Source: an uncultured bacterium
GTDB taxonomy: Bacteria > Verrucomicrobiota > Lentisphaeria > Oligosphaerales > Oligosphaeraceae
Reading direction: 5' to 3'
NCBI GenBank assembly: GCA_902776645.1
Contig: CACYQT010000029.1
Location: forward strand, 1 to 64,000
DNA length: 64,000 nucleotides
A program made the translations under genes and the position numbers. The notes under the pieces are model-generated. The model was not told the DNA's origin. It saw nothing but the letters and a program-made list of their open reading frames with translations, and searched no databases. Below, in pieces: positions 1 to 8,955 of this stretch. The first letter of the stretch is position 1. Each line of letters begins with the position of its first letter.

Positions 1-117
1 AATTCATAATTCATAATGCATAATTCATAATTCATAATTCATAATTCATAATTCATAATTCATAATTCATAATTCATAATTCATAATGCATAATTCATAA
101 TGCATAATTCATAATTA
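1..117. repeat. Heptanucleotide tandem array (AATTCAT)
   Basis: An almost uninterrupted run of the 7-bp unit AATTCAT with occasional AATGCAT variants opens the window and ends just before the ribosome binding site of the esterase gene. The same unit recurs after position 1447, after 5090, near 35540 and before 56201. No gene is seen here. Confidence 0.9.
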
Positions 118-138
118 TATATTTTGTGAGGCTTCAAA

Positions 139-1449
139 ATGATAAAAAATCCTATTGTTATTATGACCATGTGCGGGAGCATGTTGATGGGGCAGGTTGC
201 TCCAACAGCTTCCGATGCAGGGAAAAACACCACTGCTAAAACCACTGAAAATCCGTTGGTTGTTACGGTGGAATGCAGCCGGAAATCGCATCTTGTCCAT
301 ACCAATGAGCCATTTGAATTCATCATCACGGCGAACAAGCCCAAGAAACTGAAAGTCGTTGTTTCCATGGACGGAGAGGCGATTCTGCAACGACTTACCG
401 TCATGCCACCAGCCAGAGTCAAGGCTGTTTTGCCGCATCCTGGATTTGTCCGCTGCGCCGTTTCATCGTTTGAAAAGGATAGCACCCCTGTTCTATGCGG
501 AGTCGGCGTTGATCCGGAACAGCTGCGTCCGTTGCTTCCCGAACCGCCTGATTTCGATGAATTCTGGGCCAATACGAAGGCGGAACTGGCCGCCATTCCG
601 GCGGATTTCAAAATGGAAAAATACGCTTCGGACAATACATTGAATTATTACCGGATCAGTTGCGACAACTTGAACAATCAGAAAGCGTATGGTTTCTTGT
701 CGCTGCCAGTGGACGCGTCGAAGAAATTGCCGTTGTTGGTGACGTTTCCAGGCGGGGAGGCCTATATGAACGAAGAGTCCTTTGTCAATCTATGTGCGAA
801 AAATGACTTTGGAATTGATTGCGCCAGATTGGTTTATCATCTTCCGCCATATCAGCCGGAGAAAAATCTCGCCAATGCCAAGGCAAGGCATGAACAGTTT
901 CTGAAAGAAATCGGGCTGAAAAGATATATCTTTTTCGGAGTTGAAGACAGAAACATTTTCTATACCCGTACGGCTGTGACAGGCTGCCTGCGACTGCTGG
1001 ATGAGGCATTGAAACAGCCTGGACTGGATCCTGAACGCGTTGTCTATCATGGCGCGAGCCATGGCGGCGCCTTTGGCTTGTATCTGGCTGCGTTTTCGGA
1101 CAAATTCAAGGCGGCATTCTGCGGCGTTCCGAATTTCGGTGACCGCGGCGGTTTTCTGGCTGGACGCCATACGCCTGATTGCATTAGAACCAGTCAGACA
1201 TTCCGTGGCCATTTGGATACGTTGCTATATTTTGACACGGCTTTTGCCGCCAGGCGGATTGAGATACCCGTCATGATCGGCGTCGGATTCATTGATCCGT
1301 TTTGCGCGCCATCCGCCGTTTATACAATCTACAACGAACTCAAAGGACCGAAAATCCTCTTGCCGAAGATCAAGAACGGACATGGCGACGCTCCGCCCGA
1401 ATACGGGCCGATGACGTATCTGTGGCTTTCAAAGCAAATCTCTTTTTAA
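139..1449 (+). CDS. Secreted acetylxylan esterase-like alpha/beta hydrolase (AXE1/CE7 type)
   Basis: A 436-residue protein with an N-terminal hydrophobic stretch (residues 5-18) that looks like a signal peptide, followed by a beta-rich segment and an alpha/beta-hydrolase fold of the acetylxylan esterase/cephalosporin deacetylase type. The nucleophile elbow is GASHGG (about residue 306), the acid is probably the Asp of GFIDPF and the histidine that of NGHGDAPP near the C terminus, the usual Ser-Asp-His order. Family members remove acetyl groups from xylan and xylo-oligosaccharides. GAGG lies 8 nt before the ATG. The stop codon is itself part of the following AATTCAT array. The signal segment (TMCGSMLMGQ) closely resembles that of the unrelated protein at 14219-16228. 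Confidence 0.8.
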   Translation: MIKNPIVIMTMCGSMLMGQVAPTASDAGKNTTAKTTENPLVVTVECSRKSHLVHTNEPFEFIITANKPKKLKVVVSMDGEAILQRLTVMPPARVKAVLPHPGFVRCAVSSFEKDSTPVLCGVGVDPEQLRPLLPEPPDFDEFWANTKAELAAIPADFKMEKYASDNTLNYYRISCDNLNNQKAYGFLSLPVDASKKLPLLVTFPGGEAYMNEESFVNLCAKNDFGIDCARLVYHLPPYQPEKNLANAKARHEQFLKEIGLKRYIFFGVEDRNIFYTRTAVTGCLRLLDEALKQPGLDPERVVYHGASHGGAFGLYLAAFSDKFKAAFCGVPNFGDRGGFLAGRHTPDCIRTSQTFRGHLDTLLYFDTAFAARRIEIPVMIGVGFIDPFCAPSAVYTIYNELKGPKILLPKIKNGHGDAPPEYGPMTYLWLSKQISF

Positions 1450-1563
1450 TTCATAATTCATAATGCATAATTCGTAATTCATAATTCATAATTCATAATT
1501 CATAATTCATAATTCATAATTCATAATTCATAATTCATAATTCATAATTCATAATGCATAATT
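1447..1563. repeat. Heptanucleotide tandem array (AATTCAT)
   Basis: About sixteen copies of the AATTCAT/AATGCAT unit fill the whole gap between the esterase and the beta-helix gene. The array begins inside the TAA stop codon of the esterase. Confidence 0.9.
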
Positions 1564-1593
1564 ACATGATACTAAAATGAAAAGGAAACGGAC

Positions 1594-2997
1594 ATGAATC
1601 TCAAATTGATGGCTTTCAGTTGCATGCTGGCTTCCGGTTTCTGTGCGGTCGGCAACGACTACTATGTCGATAGCGTCAAAGGCGACGACAGTCTGGACGG
1701 ACGGTCGCAAGATACGCCATGGCGCACTATCGGCAAGGTGAACAAGACGACATTCCAGCCGGGCGACCGTGTGCTGCTCAGATGTGGCGGCCTGTGGCGG
1801 GAGACACTCTATCTGCGTAGCGGTTCAGAAGACAAGCCGTTGATTTACAGTCACTACGGCGACGGGCCGTTGCCGCTCATCCAGCCGTCCGTCTCTGCCA
1901 GCGATCCCGCCGACTGGAAGGAGGCATCGCCCGGAATCTGGACGCTGGCTGACAATGTGGCAGAAAAAACAACGGTCGATGTCGGAAACATCGTCTTCGA
2001 CCATGGGGCGGCGCCCTGCGGATGGAAGCGTTGGAAGCAAGAGGATCTAAAAAAGGACGGTGAATACGTCTATCTCAAAGAACCGCACAACATCCTGTTG
2101 AAATATCCGGAAAATCCCGCGAAACGCCACAAGTCCGTGGAGCTTGTCCTGCGGCGGTTCGGTGTCATCCATGACAACGCCCATGATGTGATTGTCGATG
2201 GGCTGGCCGTCCGCTATGCGGGATGCCATGGTTTCGGGGGCTCCAACGCAAAGCGTTATGCCATCCGCAATTGCGAGATTTCATACGTCGGCGGGGCGCA
2301 TCAGTTCACGACGCAGGACGGTCGCAACGTCCGTTTCGGCAATGGGATTGAGTTTTGGAACAGCGCCAGCGACTGTCTCATTGAAAACAACCGCATCTGG
2401 GAGATCTACGATGCGGCGTTGACGAACCAAGGCCGTGCAAACAAGCCAGAAGCTCCAAGCGTCGAACGGAACATCACCTATCGCAACAACACTGTGTGGA
2501 ATGCGGAGTATTCCTTTGAATATTGGAACAATCCAGAATACTCCATTACGGAAAACATTCTGGTGGAGAATAATACATTTGTCGATGCAGGCTATGGATG
2601 GGCCCATGCGCAACGGCCCGACCCGAACGGCGCCCACATCATGGCCTATGCCAACAGGGCGCGGACCAGGAATTTCGTCTTCCGCAACAACATCTTCTTC
2701 AACAGTACGGAAGTCTGCCTGCGCATTTTCAATGAGTGGAAGCCTGATGCGCCAGTGTTCGAAAACAATGTGTGGGAAAATGGCGAAAAGCCGTTCATCC
2801 GAAGTGAAATCCAGTCGAGGAAAGGCATGTTCGACAAGACGGCCTTTGCCGATTTTCTCAAGCAGCTGAATCCCGACAACCATGAAATGACGGGCGTTCC
2901 GCGCTTTGTCGATGCGGCGAACCGCGATTATCGACTGGCTCCGGATTCCGTTGGCTATGGGAAGAACATCGGCGCCAATCCGAAGGTCACGCAGTGA
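1594..2997 (+). CDS. Secreted right-handed beta-helix protein
   Basis: A 467-residue protein with a short Sec signal peptide (residues 1-18) followed by YYVDSVKGDDSLDGRS, the start typical of pectate-lyase-like or DUF1565 beta-helix proteins. Many Asn-rich turns (IENNRIW, YRNNTVW, VENNTFV, FRNNIFF) mark the coils of a parallel beta-helix. Such proteins act outside the cytoplasm on pectin-like or other acidic glycans, but the substrate and catalytic residues cannot be assigned from sequence. AAAGGAAA precedes the ATG. The neighbouring acetylxylan esterase supports a role in plant cell-wall degradation. Confidence 0.75.
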   Translation: MNLKLMAFSCMLASGFCAVGNDYYVDSVKGDDSLDGRSQDTPWRTIGKVNKTTFQPGDRVLLRCGGLWRETLYLRSGSEDKPLIYSHYGDGPLPLIQPSVSASDPADWKEASPGIWTLADNVAEKTTVDVGNIVFDHGAAPCGWKRWKQEDLKKDGEYVYLKEPHNILLKYPENPAKRHKSVELVLRRFGVIHDNAHDVIVDGLAVRYAGCHGFGGSNAKRYAIRNCEISYVGGAHQFTTQDGRNVRFGNGIEFWNSASDCLIENNRIWEIYDAALTNQGRANKPEAPSVERNITYRNNTVWNAEYSFEYWNNPEYSITENILVENNTFVDAGYGWAHAQRPDPNGAHIMAYANRARTRNFVFRNNIFFNSTEVCLRIFNEWKPDAPVFENNVWENGEKPFIRSEIQSRKGMFDKTAFADFLKQLNPDNHEMTGVPRFVDAANRDYRLAPDSVGYGKNIGANPKVTQ

Positions 2998-3002
2998 TTT
3001 TA

Positions 3003-3425
3003 ACCACGAAAAGCACGAAAAACACTAAAAATCAGTCCACAGAAGACACGGAACAAACAGAAATGCCTCGCCGCCGGGCCGACAACAGCCTGAAGGATGT
3101 ATTGATTGAACAAAACATTGATCACGAATGATTCTAACGGCTCCGGCGGCTCGGCGGTTGTCGTCGCTTCGCGAGGGGCAAAGAATCTCATGCGGAAGCT
3201 TTAAGCCTTGGAGAAAATCTTTTCATAAAATCAAGAAAGTGAACGATAGTAGTACGAAAAGCACTAAAAATCTGTCCACAGAAGACACGGAACAAACAGA
3301 AATGCCTCGCAGACGTCGGCCGTGACGCTGATGAGTTCGTCTCCAAAGAATATGTAAAAGAAAAATCATCAAGGTGGCCTCCGTCTGCTCGGCGGTTTCG
3401 AAACGCTTCGCGTGGAGAAAATGAC
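3003..3425. repeat. Intergenic dispersed repeat, two partial copies
   Basis: The gap after the beta-helix gene holds two related blocks (about 3005-3080 and 3249-3320) containing GTCCACAGAAGACACGGAAC and AATGCCTCGC, each followed by GC-rich segments of the type CGGCTCCGGCGGCTCGGCGG (about 3139-3158) or a degenerate version (about 3385-3415). The block GCCTCGCCGCCGGGCC...GGCTCCGGCGGCTCGGCGG returns at about 26400-26500 before another secreted-protein gene. No coding region is convincing here. Confidence 0.7.
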
Positions 3426-3593
3426 ATGGGGCGAAAAAATGTCAAAAAAATTGTAAATAAATGATAATAATACGGATTTAGGAGTATATTATACATAATG
3501 GTTCGTCCATTGTCGTCTTCAGGCTGGCATGCGATGAGTGGGCTGGTCATGAAGACAGGTTTCATCGTTCAACGAAATAAAGGACTTCATCAC

Positions 3594-5090
3594 ATGGCAG
3601 AAAAAGCAAAGAAAGAAGCGGCCAAAATCGTCCGCATGGGGTTCATCGGCTACGGTATCCAGGGGCGCACGGTGTTGGTGCCGCATTTCATCAAGCAGGA
3701 ACAGGTCGTCGTGAAAGCGGTTTGCGACTGCGACAAGACCCGTCGCGAAGCCGCCGCGGAGTTCGTCAACAACTATTATAAGGAAAACAAAAAGGCGAAG
3801 CTGGCGAAGTGCAAGGCCGTCGCGGATTTCCGCGACATCATCGCCGACAAGGACATCGACGCCGTCTGCATCGCGGTTCCGGACCACTGGCATGCCTACA
3901 TGTCCTGCGCGGCCATGAAGGCCGGAAAGGATGTCTATTGCGAAAAGCCGCTGACCTATTCTGTCGAAGAGTCGGTTCTCGTCATGAAGGCCGAAAAGAA
4001 GTTCAAGCGGATCTTCCAGACAGGCGCGATGCAGCGTTCGTGGCGTGAATTCCGCACGGCGTGCATGATCGTCCGCAACGGCTTCATCGGCAAGATCAAA
4101 TACGTCGATTGCAACTACGGCAACGCCTCCGCGCAGAACAACACGGATATCGCGAACTTCCCCGCGAATCTCGGCGGCCCCTCCCATCCGCATCGCTTCT
4201 TCGCGCAGTGGAATGGCGCCGAACACAAGGTTCAGGACATCCCGACGGAATCCGCCCCGAATCCGGACGTCGATTGGGACATGTGGCTCGGTCCCGCCCC
4301 GTGGTCGCCGTATTCGGACCAGTGCGCGCCGCGCGGCATCAACAAGTTCTATCCGATGTTCTGGCGTTTCGACGACAACTACGGCACGGGCTACAACGGC
4401 GACTGGGGCGCGCATCATCTGGACATCGCCCAGTGGGGCCTTGATCTGGACAAGTCCGGCCCTGTGAAGGTCATCTGCTCCGAAGAGCCGTATTCGGGCA
4501 ATCCGCTGCACGGCGGCCGCCGCCAGTTCGGCATGAAGTTCGTGCTTGAAGACGGCACGATCATCTACCACAACCCCTTCAGCGCGTGGGGCACGGTCTT
4601 CTACGGCACGAAGGGCATCGTCGCGGTCAACCGCGGCCGCATCGCTGTCTGGCTGGGCCGTGGCGTCAAGCCGAACGCGGAGATCCGCAAGCAGCTGGAC
4701 GACGCGTCGTTCAGCAAGATGAAGAAGATCGCCGCATCCATCGGCGAAGACTACGGCTTCGATCCGTCGCAGAAGAAGGACGACCGCCTGAAGGCGAGTC
4801 TCGACACGCTCGACGCCTATTTCAAACTGGCCGAAGCCCCCGTGCAGCTCTACAAGAGCGCGCTTCAGGAGCAGAACTTCATCGAATGCTGCATTTCCCG
4901 CAAGCCCACGATTTCCTCCGCCGAGACGGGCGCCCGCGCGTCCATCCTCTGCCAGCTCTGCAACATGAGCTACGTCTATGACGCGAGCTTCGACTGGGAT
5001 CCTGTGAAATGCACGTTCGCCAACGGCACGGGCGATCCCGCCTGGCTGAAACGCCCCTACAACCGGAATGGGTGGGACATTAAGCTTTAA
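3594..5090 (+). CDS. Gfo/Idh/MocA family oxidoreductase
   Basis: An NAD(P)-dependent sugar or cyclitol oxidoreductase of the Gfo/Idh/MocA family, 498 residues. The N-terminal Rossmann motif GFIGYGIQGR binds the dinucleotide. CIAVPDHWH and the characteristic EKPLT segment carry the conserved Lys-Pro. NGDWGAHHLDIAQWGL has the paired histidines usual in this family. I chose the ATG at 3594 because AAAGGA lies about 8 nt upstream and the longer ORF start (3498) adds a non-conserved tail. Unlike many relatives it has no Tat signal, so it is probably cytoplasmic. The substrate is unknown; the context suggests oxidation of sugars released by the neighbouring secreted enzymes. Confidence 0.85.
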   Translation: MAEKAKKEAAKIVRMGFIGYGIQGRTVLVPHFIKQEQVVVKAVCDCDKTRREAAAEFVNNYYKENKKAKLAKCKAVADFRDIIADKDIDAVCIAVPDHWHAYMSCAAMKAGKDVYCEKPLTYSVEESVLVMKAEKKFKRIFQTGAMQRSWREFRTACMIVRNGFIGKIKYVDCNYGNASAQNNTDIANFPANLGGPSHPHRFFAQWNGAEHKVQDIPTESAPNPDVDWDMWLGPAPWSPYSDQCAPRGINKFYPMFWRFDDNYGTGYNGDWGAHHLDIAQWGLDLDKSGPVKVICSEEPYSGNPLHGGRRQFGMKFVLEDGTIIYHNPFSAWGTVFYGTKGIVAVNRGRIAVWLGRGVKPNAEIRKQLDDASFSKMKKIAASIGEDYGFDPSQKKDDRLKASLDTLDAYFKLAEAPVQLYKSALQEQNFIECCISRKPTISSAETGARASILCQLCNMSYVYDASFDWDPVKCTFANGTGDPAWLKRPYNRNGWDIKL

Positions 5091-5180
5091 TGCATAATTC
5101 ATAATGCATAATGCATAATTAACAATTAATAATTTACAATTTACAGATAATTGATAATTGTTAATTATTAATTCGTTAGC
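5091..5180. repeat. Degenerate AT-rich heptamer array
   Basis: Directly after the stop codon come AATGCAT/AATTCAT units grading into AATTAAC/AATTTAC units. The same two unit types occur together again at 56086-56205. Confidence 0.8.
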
Positions 5181-5183
5181 GAT

Positions 5184-5220
5184 ACTTCAGCCCATTGGAA
5201 TGTTTCCGTTGGGCTGAAGT
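5184..5220. terminator. Stem-loop, possible terminator
   Basis: Perfect 11-bp inverted repeat ACTTCAGCCCA / TGGGCTGAAGT with a 15-nt loop that itself can pair GGAA with TTCC. It lies downstream of the oxidoreductase gene. There is no U-run after it, so intrinsic termination is only possible, not shown. Confidence 0.45.
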
Positions 5221-5276
5221 GTATAGCCATCAAACAAAACGTCTGGATATTGGGGTGAGGATATTTTGAAAGGATT

Positions 5277-5666
5277 ATGTTGTCTGATGAATGCATTCAT
5301 ATCCTGTTGATAGCAATGTCTTTGCTTTGGTTGACGTTTTGCTTTGGGCTAATCGACAGGAAAAGTTACGGAGTCAGTTTCTTCTGCTGTTTGGCTCAGG
5401 TGATTGCGTTGATTGGATATGAAGGAATACATATAAACATGGCATTGGGGAAGTTTGGGTCAGATACGACCGCGTCATCTACACTCATACCGTCAATCAT
5501 TATCATAACGAATTGGATAGTATGCGTTGGCGTTTTGATTACCTCTGTGGTCGCAGCAATATTGCATAATCGAAAGCAAGACAAAATCACCATGTGTCTG
5601 TCATTGCTCCAAGGCTTTTGCTACTTCTGGATTTTTATTATTTACCAAGGCTGGGCGTCGTGCTGA
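5277..5666 (+). CDS. Small four-helix membrane protein, tandem paralog 1
   Basis: A 129-residue protein of unknown family. Hydrophobicity suggests four membrane helices, at roughly residues 6-25, 32-50, 70-95 and 107-125. It is clearly homologous to the next gene: both carry HILLI, LLWL, KSYGVSFFCCLAQ, LIGYEG, TNWIVC and a C-terminal SLLQG or SVLQG segment. The ATG has AGGA only 2 nt away, so initiation may be weak or use the GAGG farther upstream. I do not recognise the function. Confidence 0.6.
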   Translation: MLSDECIHILLIAMSLLWLTFCFGLIDRKSYGVSFFCCLAQVIALIGYEGIHINMALGKFGSDTTASSTLIPSIIIITNWIVCVGVLITSVVAAILHNRKQDKITMCLSLLQGFCYFWIFIIYQGWASC

Positions 5667-5688
5667 TCAATTGTATGGAGTGAAAACA

Positions 5689-6084
5689 ATGAATTATGTG
5701 GATAGGGCAACTCGGTTAGGTTTTTGGTTCTCTACGGAACTTGTCCATATCCTATTGATTTCATCGTTTCTACTTTGGCTGGCGTTTGGCATTTGGTTGT
5801 ATGGCAAGAAAAGCTATGGCGTCAGTTTCTTCTGCTGTTTGGCACAGTTGATTGTGTTGATTGGATATGAAGGAATGATGTTGAGCGGGCATGATCCAGA
5901 CATGGTTCGGGCGAGTGTCTTCATAACCAATTGGATTGTATGCGCAGTTGTTTTTATCGTCTCCATGTTGATGGTAATATTTCATGAAAGGAAACAGGAT
6001 GAAATCGCATGGGGCTTGTCAGTTTTGCAAGGTCTCTGCTATTTATGGTGTTTTATCGTGTTTCTAGCGCAAAATGCCGATTGA
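5689..6084 (+). CDS. Small four-helix membrane protein, tandem paralog 2
   Basis: A 131-residue paralog of the preceding gene, 22 bases after its stop, with the same four predicted helices and the KSYGVSFFCCLAQ signature between helices 1 and 2. I chose the ATG at 5689 rather than the TTG at 5671 because GGAG lies 8 nt upstream. The pair arose by local duplication. Function unknown. Confidence 0.6.
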   Translation: MNYVDRATRLGFWFSTELVHILLISSFLLWLAFGIWLYGKKSYGVSFFCCLAQLIVLIGYEGMMLSGHDPDMVRASVFITNWIVCAVVFIVSMLMVIFHERKQDEIAWGLSVLQGLCYLWCFIVFLAQNAD

Positions 6085-6109
6085 AGACAGGGCATGACTT
6101 TTTTATGGC

Positions 6110-7456
6110 TCATTCAATCTTGTAGATGAGTTTTTCTGGTAGGGAAGGTGGCTGGATGAACATCGTCATGTAGATCGGCAGATAGACGATTTTGCCTTCC
6201 ACGGCGACATTGTCATTGCACAACACGTATGCCAGCGGGATACCGTAGTTGCTGTCTTTGAGGACATTATCCAATGCGCTATGGCGTTTGTAGTCCTTTC
6301 CGCTTTTCACTTCGAGCGGCAGGGCATGGCCGTCGAATTCCACGACGAAATCTAGTTCGCCTTGTTTTTTCGAATTGAAATAACTGGGAGAAAAACCATG
6401 GGCCTTCAATTCCTGTGCAACGACGTTTTCGTAAATGGCGCCGATGTTCATATCGACATCGTTGTTGAGCAGCTTCAACTGGATACCATTCATATACATG
6501 GAGGCGAGAAGTCCGACATCGTTGGCGAACAGTTTGAAGATGCTTCGTTTAGTGGCGAGTGCCAAAGGCGATCGCGGTTCGTCCAGATTATAGGCTGGAA
6601 TGGCCACACCAGCCTCCTTCAGCCATAGAAAACCGTCTTCTAGACGGTCGAAATGGCTTCCTTTCAAAACGGTGCCGACGGTGAAACGGCGGTTCTGCTG
6701 ATTAAGTTCAGAGGGCAACCGATCATAGATGTCCCGTATCCGCAGGGCATTTTTCGGGTCGTACTGGGAGATGTCCCGTTTATATTCAATGCAGATACGT
6801 TGTTGTGCGGCGGCAACTTGAGTGAGATCATTCGTTTGCAGATAGGAGTTCACTACATCAGGCATTCCGCCTGTGACGAGATACAGGCGGAAATAACGCA
6901 TCAACTGGTTGTGGAAGAAGGGATCCACAGGGTGTTTTTCCATGAATGCGGATCGCGCGTTCTCCAGAATCTCTTCTGAAATGCCGTTCGCCCACAAAAA
7001 CTCCTCGAAATCCAACGGGAACATCTGCACTTCACTCATGAAGCCTACGGGAACGGAACGGATGTCCTTTAGTTCCACGCCGAGCAGGGAGCCGCTGAGA
7101 ATGTAATGGCAACCGCCCCGCTGGACTAGAAATTTCATGTAGGTGACCGCTTCCGGGCAGCGTTGAATTTCATCCAGAAAAACAAGAGTCTGTCCTTTGC
7201 GTCGTGGTTTCAATTTTGCGTATGCGGACAAACGCATATATACGTCGTCTGCATTCGAGACATTGTTGAAGATGGCGAGCGCCTCTGGTTCGCGGATAAA
7301 ATTGATTTCCACGAAGTTGTCGTAGTTTTCCCGTCCGAACTGTTCGATGCTGAAGGTTTTGCCCACCTGACGGGCCCCTGTGACCAGAAGCGCGTAGCGG
7401 CCATTGTCATGAAGAAATCGTGACAGTTCCTTTTCGATTTTCCGTTTCAGCATCAT
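6110..7456 (-). CDS. ATP-binding protein, AAA_14/DUF4143 type
   Basis: About 448 residues. The N-terminal half is an AAA+-like ATPase with Walker A GARQVGKT and Walker B LVFLDEIQRCPE. The C-terminal half is a DUF4143-type domain ending in a PD-(D/E)xK-like core (ELDFVVEFDG...PLEVKSGKD). The family is common and variable in gut anaerobes; its role is unsettled, with suggestions in DNA handling or defence. I prefer the ATG at 7456 (or the adjacent one at 7453), where AAAGG lies 5-8 nt upstream and the protein begins MLKRKIEKEL as relatives do. The longer start at 7507 has no ribosome binding site. A 33-bp tandem repeat lies just upstream. Confidence 0.8.
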   Translation of the reverse strand: MMLKRKIEKELSRFLHDNGRYALLVTGARQVGKTFSIEQFGRENYDNFVEINFIREPEALAIFNNVSNADDVYMRLSAYAKLKPRRKGQTLVFLDEIQRCPEAVTYMKFLVQRGGCHYILSGSLLGVELKDIRSVPVGFMSEVQMFPLDFEEFLWANGISEEILENARSAFMEKHPVDPFFHNQLMRYFRLYLVTGGMPDVVNSYLQTNDLTQVAAAQQRICIEYKRDISQYDPKNALRIRDIYDRLPSELNQQNRRFTVGTVLKGSHFDRLEDGFLWLKEAGVAIPAYNLDEPRSPLALATKRSIFKLFANDVGLLASMYMNGIQLKLLNNDVDMNIGAIYENVVAQELKAHGFSPSYFNSKKQGELDFVVEFDGHALPLEVKSGKDYKRHSALDNVLKDSNYGIPLAYVLCNDNVAVEGKIVYLPIYMTMFIQPPSLPEKLIYKIE

Positions 7457-7553
7457 CGTTGCCTTTGATTTTTGATTGATATTGAGGCTTAAATTATTAC
7501 TCGTCATTTAAGATAATGCAGAAGATGCTAATTTCAAGTAAGAAACGATGTGT

Positions 7554-7702
7554 TTATGGCAATTTTTCCGATGATTTCAGGGTGATTTATGGCAATTTTT
7601 CCGATGGTTTCAGGGTGATTTATGGCAATTTTTCCGATGGTTTCAGGGTGATTTATGGCAATTTTTCCGATGATTTCAGGGGTGTTTATGGCAATTTTTC
7701 CA
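7554..7702. repeat. 33-bp tandem repeat, about 4.5 copies
   Basis: Units starting at 7554, 7587, 7620, 7653 and 7686 (last one partial) share TTATGGCAATTTTTCCGATG followed by a 13-base tail. Because 33 is divisible by 3, the plus strand reads as an 11-residue repeat YGNFSDDFRVI inside a short open frame (7516-7812), but no ribosome binding site or known domain supports translation. The repeat sits about 100 bp upstream of the divergent ATPase gene. Confidence 0.85.
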
Positions 7703-7743
7703 TGAAGGACGAAGTGAATGACATATTTTTAATAGGGTGTTTG

Positions 7744-8052
7744 TCATTTCGTCGCGATGATTTTCTTCAGCAGGAAGACGGCGAGTTCGGCGGCTTCTTT
7801 TTCGCGTTGTGAAAAACCGTGGTCGGCTCCATAGAGGAGATGGAATTCCGCTTTGCAGGGAACGGCGGCGGAGGAGGCCGCGTTGCAGAAACGCTGGCCG
7901 TATGAATACGGGACGATGGGATCGGCCTTGCCATGGATGACGCAGATGGAACGGACGCCGCGTGATCCGGCCTTTGCGACGGTTTCGTAGAATGGTTTTA
8001 TTGGGACGACTGGGACGACTGGGACGTCTGGGACATCTGGGACGATGACCAT
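7744..8052 (-). pseudogene. C-terminal remnant of an alpha/beta hydrolase
   Basis: About 85 residues resemble the last third of a dienelactone-hydrolase or prolyl-oligopeptidase-like enzyme: VIHGKADPIVP carries the acid residue and GADHGFSQRE the catalytic His. The nucleophile half is absent. The apparent N terminus (VPDVPDVPVVPVVP) is only the translation of a 9-bp GGGAC repeat, so the gene has been cut and its left part replaced by repeat DNA. It is unlikely to be an active enzyme. Confidence 0.65.
8003..8044. repeat. 9-bp tandem repeat (TGGGACGAC-like)
   Basis: Five imperfect copies of TGGGACnnC abut the truncated hydrolase. The same unit forms an 18-copy array at 13979-14137. Confidence 0.8.
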
Positions 8053-8112
8053 TAGGGAAAATCAGCCTTCAAGAATGTACGCGGCAACGATTTCACCGTA
8101 ATAGGCGATTTA

Positions 8113-8928
8113 TTATTTTTCTCCGCGCAGATGGATCGCCTCCAGTTCGGCCAGACGGCCTGTTTGGCGTAATTGCTGGAGGAAGAGGTTGAAACAGTCG
8201 CGAAGCGCTTCGTTTCCAGGGGGGAGGAGGGCGCCTAATTGACCATGTGTGAACGGCGCATTGATCAGGGGGGCGGCCAATCGTGCGTCACGGCTGCAGT
8301 AGAAGGCGGCCTCCATGATTTCCGTGATCATCACGTCCGCCTTTCCTTCCGCGATCAGACGGGGAATTTCTTCATTGACGGGATGGATGGTCAGCGTCGC
8401 TTGCGGCAGATTCGCGCGGGCGAACTTTTCGTTGAGGCCGCCCGGATTCTCCATGACGCGGACTTCCGGATGGTTGATGGCCGCCAGACTTGTGTATTTC
8501 GCCGCGTCCTCCTTGCGGCAGAGGACCGTTTTTCCGTTGACAAGATAGCCGTCGGACATCAACGCCTGCTTCTTCCGCGCATCCGTGATCGTGATGCCAC
8601 AGAGCGCAAGATCGAATTTTCGTGCAAGCGTGTCCTGCATGAGCGTCGGCCACGTGGTCGGGACATATTGGATTTTCACGCCGATACTGGCGGCGAAATC
8701 CTCCGCCAAGGCGGCGTCGAAACCGACGTAAGTCTTTGTCTCCTGGTTCAGAAACGACATGGGCTGGTAGTCGCCTGTCGCGCCGACGAGAAGGACGCCG
8801 CGTTCGCGGACGGCTTGCAAGGCATCCGCAGGAGGGTATGTCCGGCAGGCCGTGAGAAGCAGCGACAGGAGGAGGCATGCGCAGAGGAGGAACTTGTCAA
8901 AGGATTTTTGTGTTTTCATGTTTTTCAT
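8113..8928 (-). CDS. pheC: Periplasmic cyclohexadienyl dehydratase-like lipoprotein (PheC type)
   Basis: A 271-residue protein of the family 3 solute-binding fold. Residues 12-28 form a lipoprotein signal ending in LTAC. The mature part has GVLLVGATGDYQPMSF, VPTTWPTLMQD, VMENPGGLNEKFARANLP and ADVMITE, the pattern of PheC, a periplasmic enzyme that converts prephenate or arogenate to phenylpyruvate or phenylalanine, rather than of amino-acid ABC binding proteins. No ABC permease or ATPase lies nearby, which supports the enzyme reading. A plain solute-binding role remains possible. Confidence 0.65.
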   Translation of the reverse strand: MKNMKTQKSFDKFLLCACLLLSLLLTACRTYPPADALQAVRERGVLLVGATGDYQPMSFLNQETKTYVGFDAALAEDFAASIGVKIQYVPTTWPTLMQDTLARKFDLALCGITITDARKKQALMSDGYLVNGKTVLCRKEDAAKYTSLAAINHPEVRVMENPGGLNEKFARANLPQATLTIHPVNEEIPRLIAEGKADVMITEIMEAAFYCSRDARLAAPLINAPFTHGQLGALLPPGNEALRDCFNLFLQQLRQTGRLAELEAIHLRGEK

Positions 8929-8955
8929 AGGTGGTAATGAGAATTCAAGTAGCTG

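Noticed and set aside
3519-5102. A 527-codon open frame antisense to the oxidoreductase
   Set aside because: It mirrors a GC-rich codon pattern on the opposite strand, lacks domains and is very Arg/Val/Ala-rich. The plus-strand protein has clear Gfo/Idh/MocA motifs.
7554-7702. CRISPR array in the 33-bp repeat
   Set aside because: The copies are directly adjacent with no spacers.
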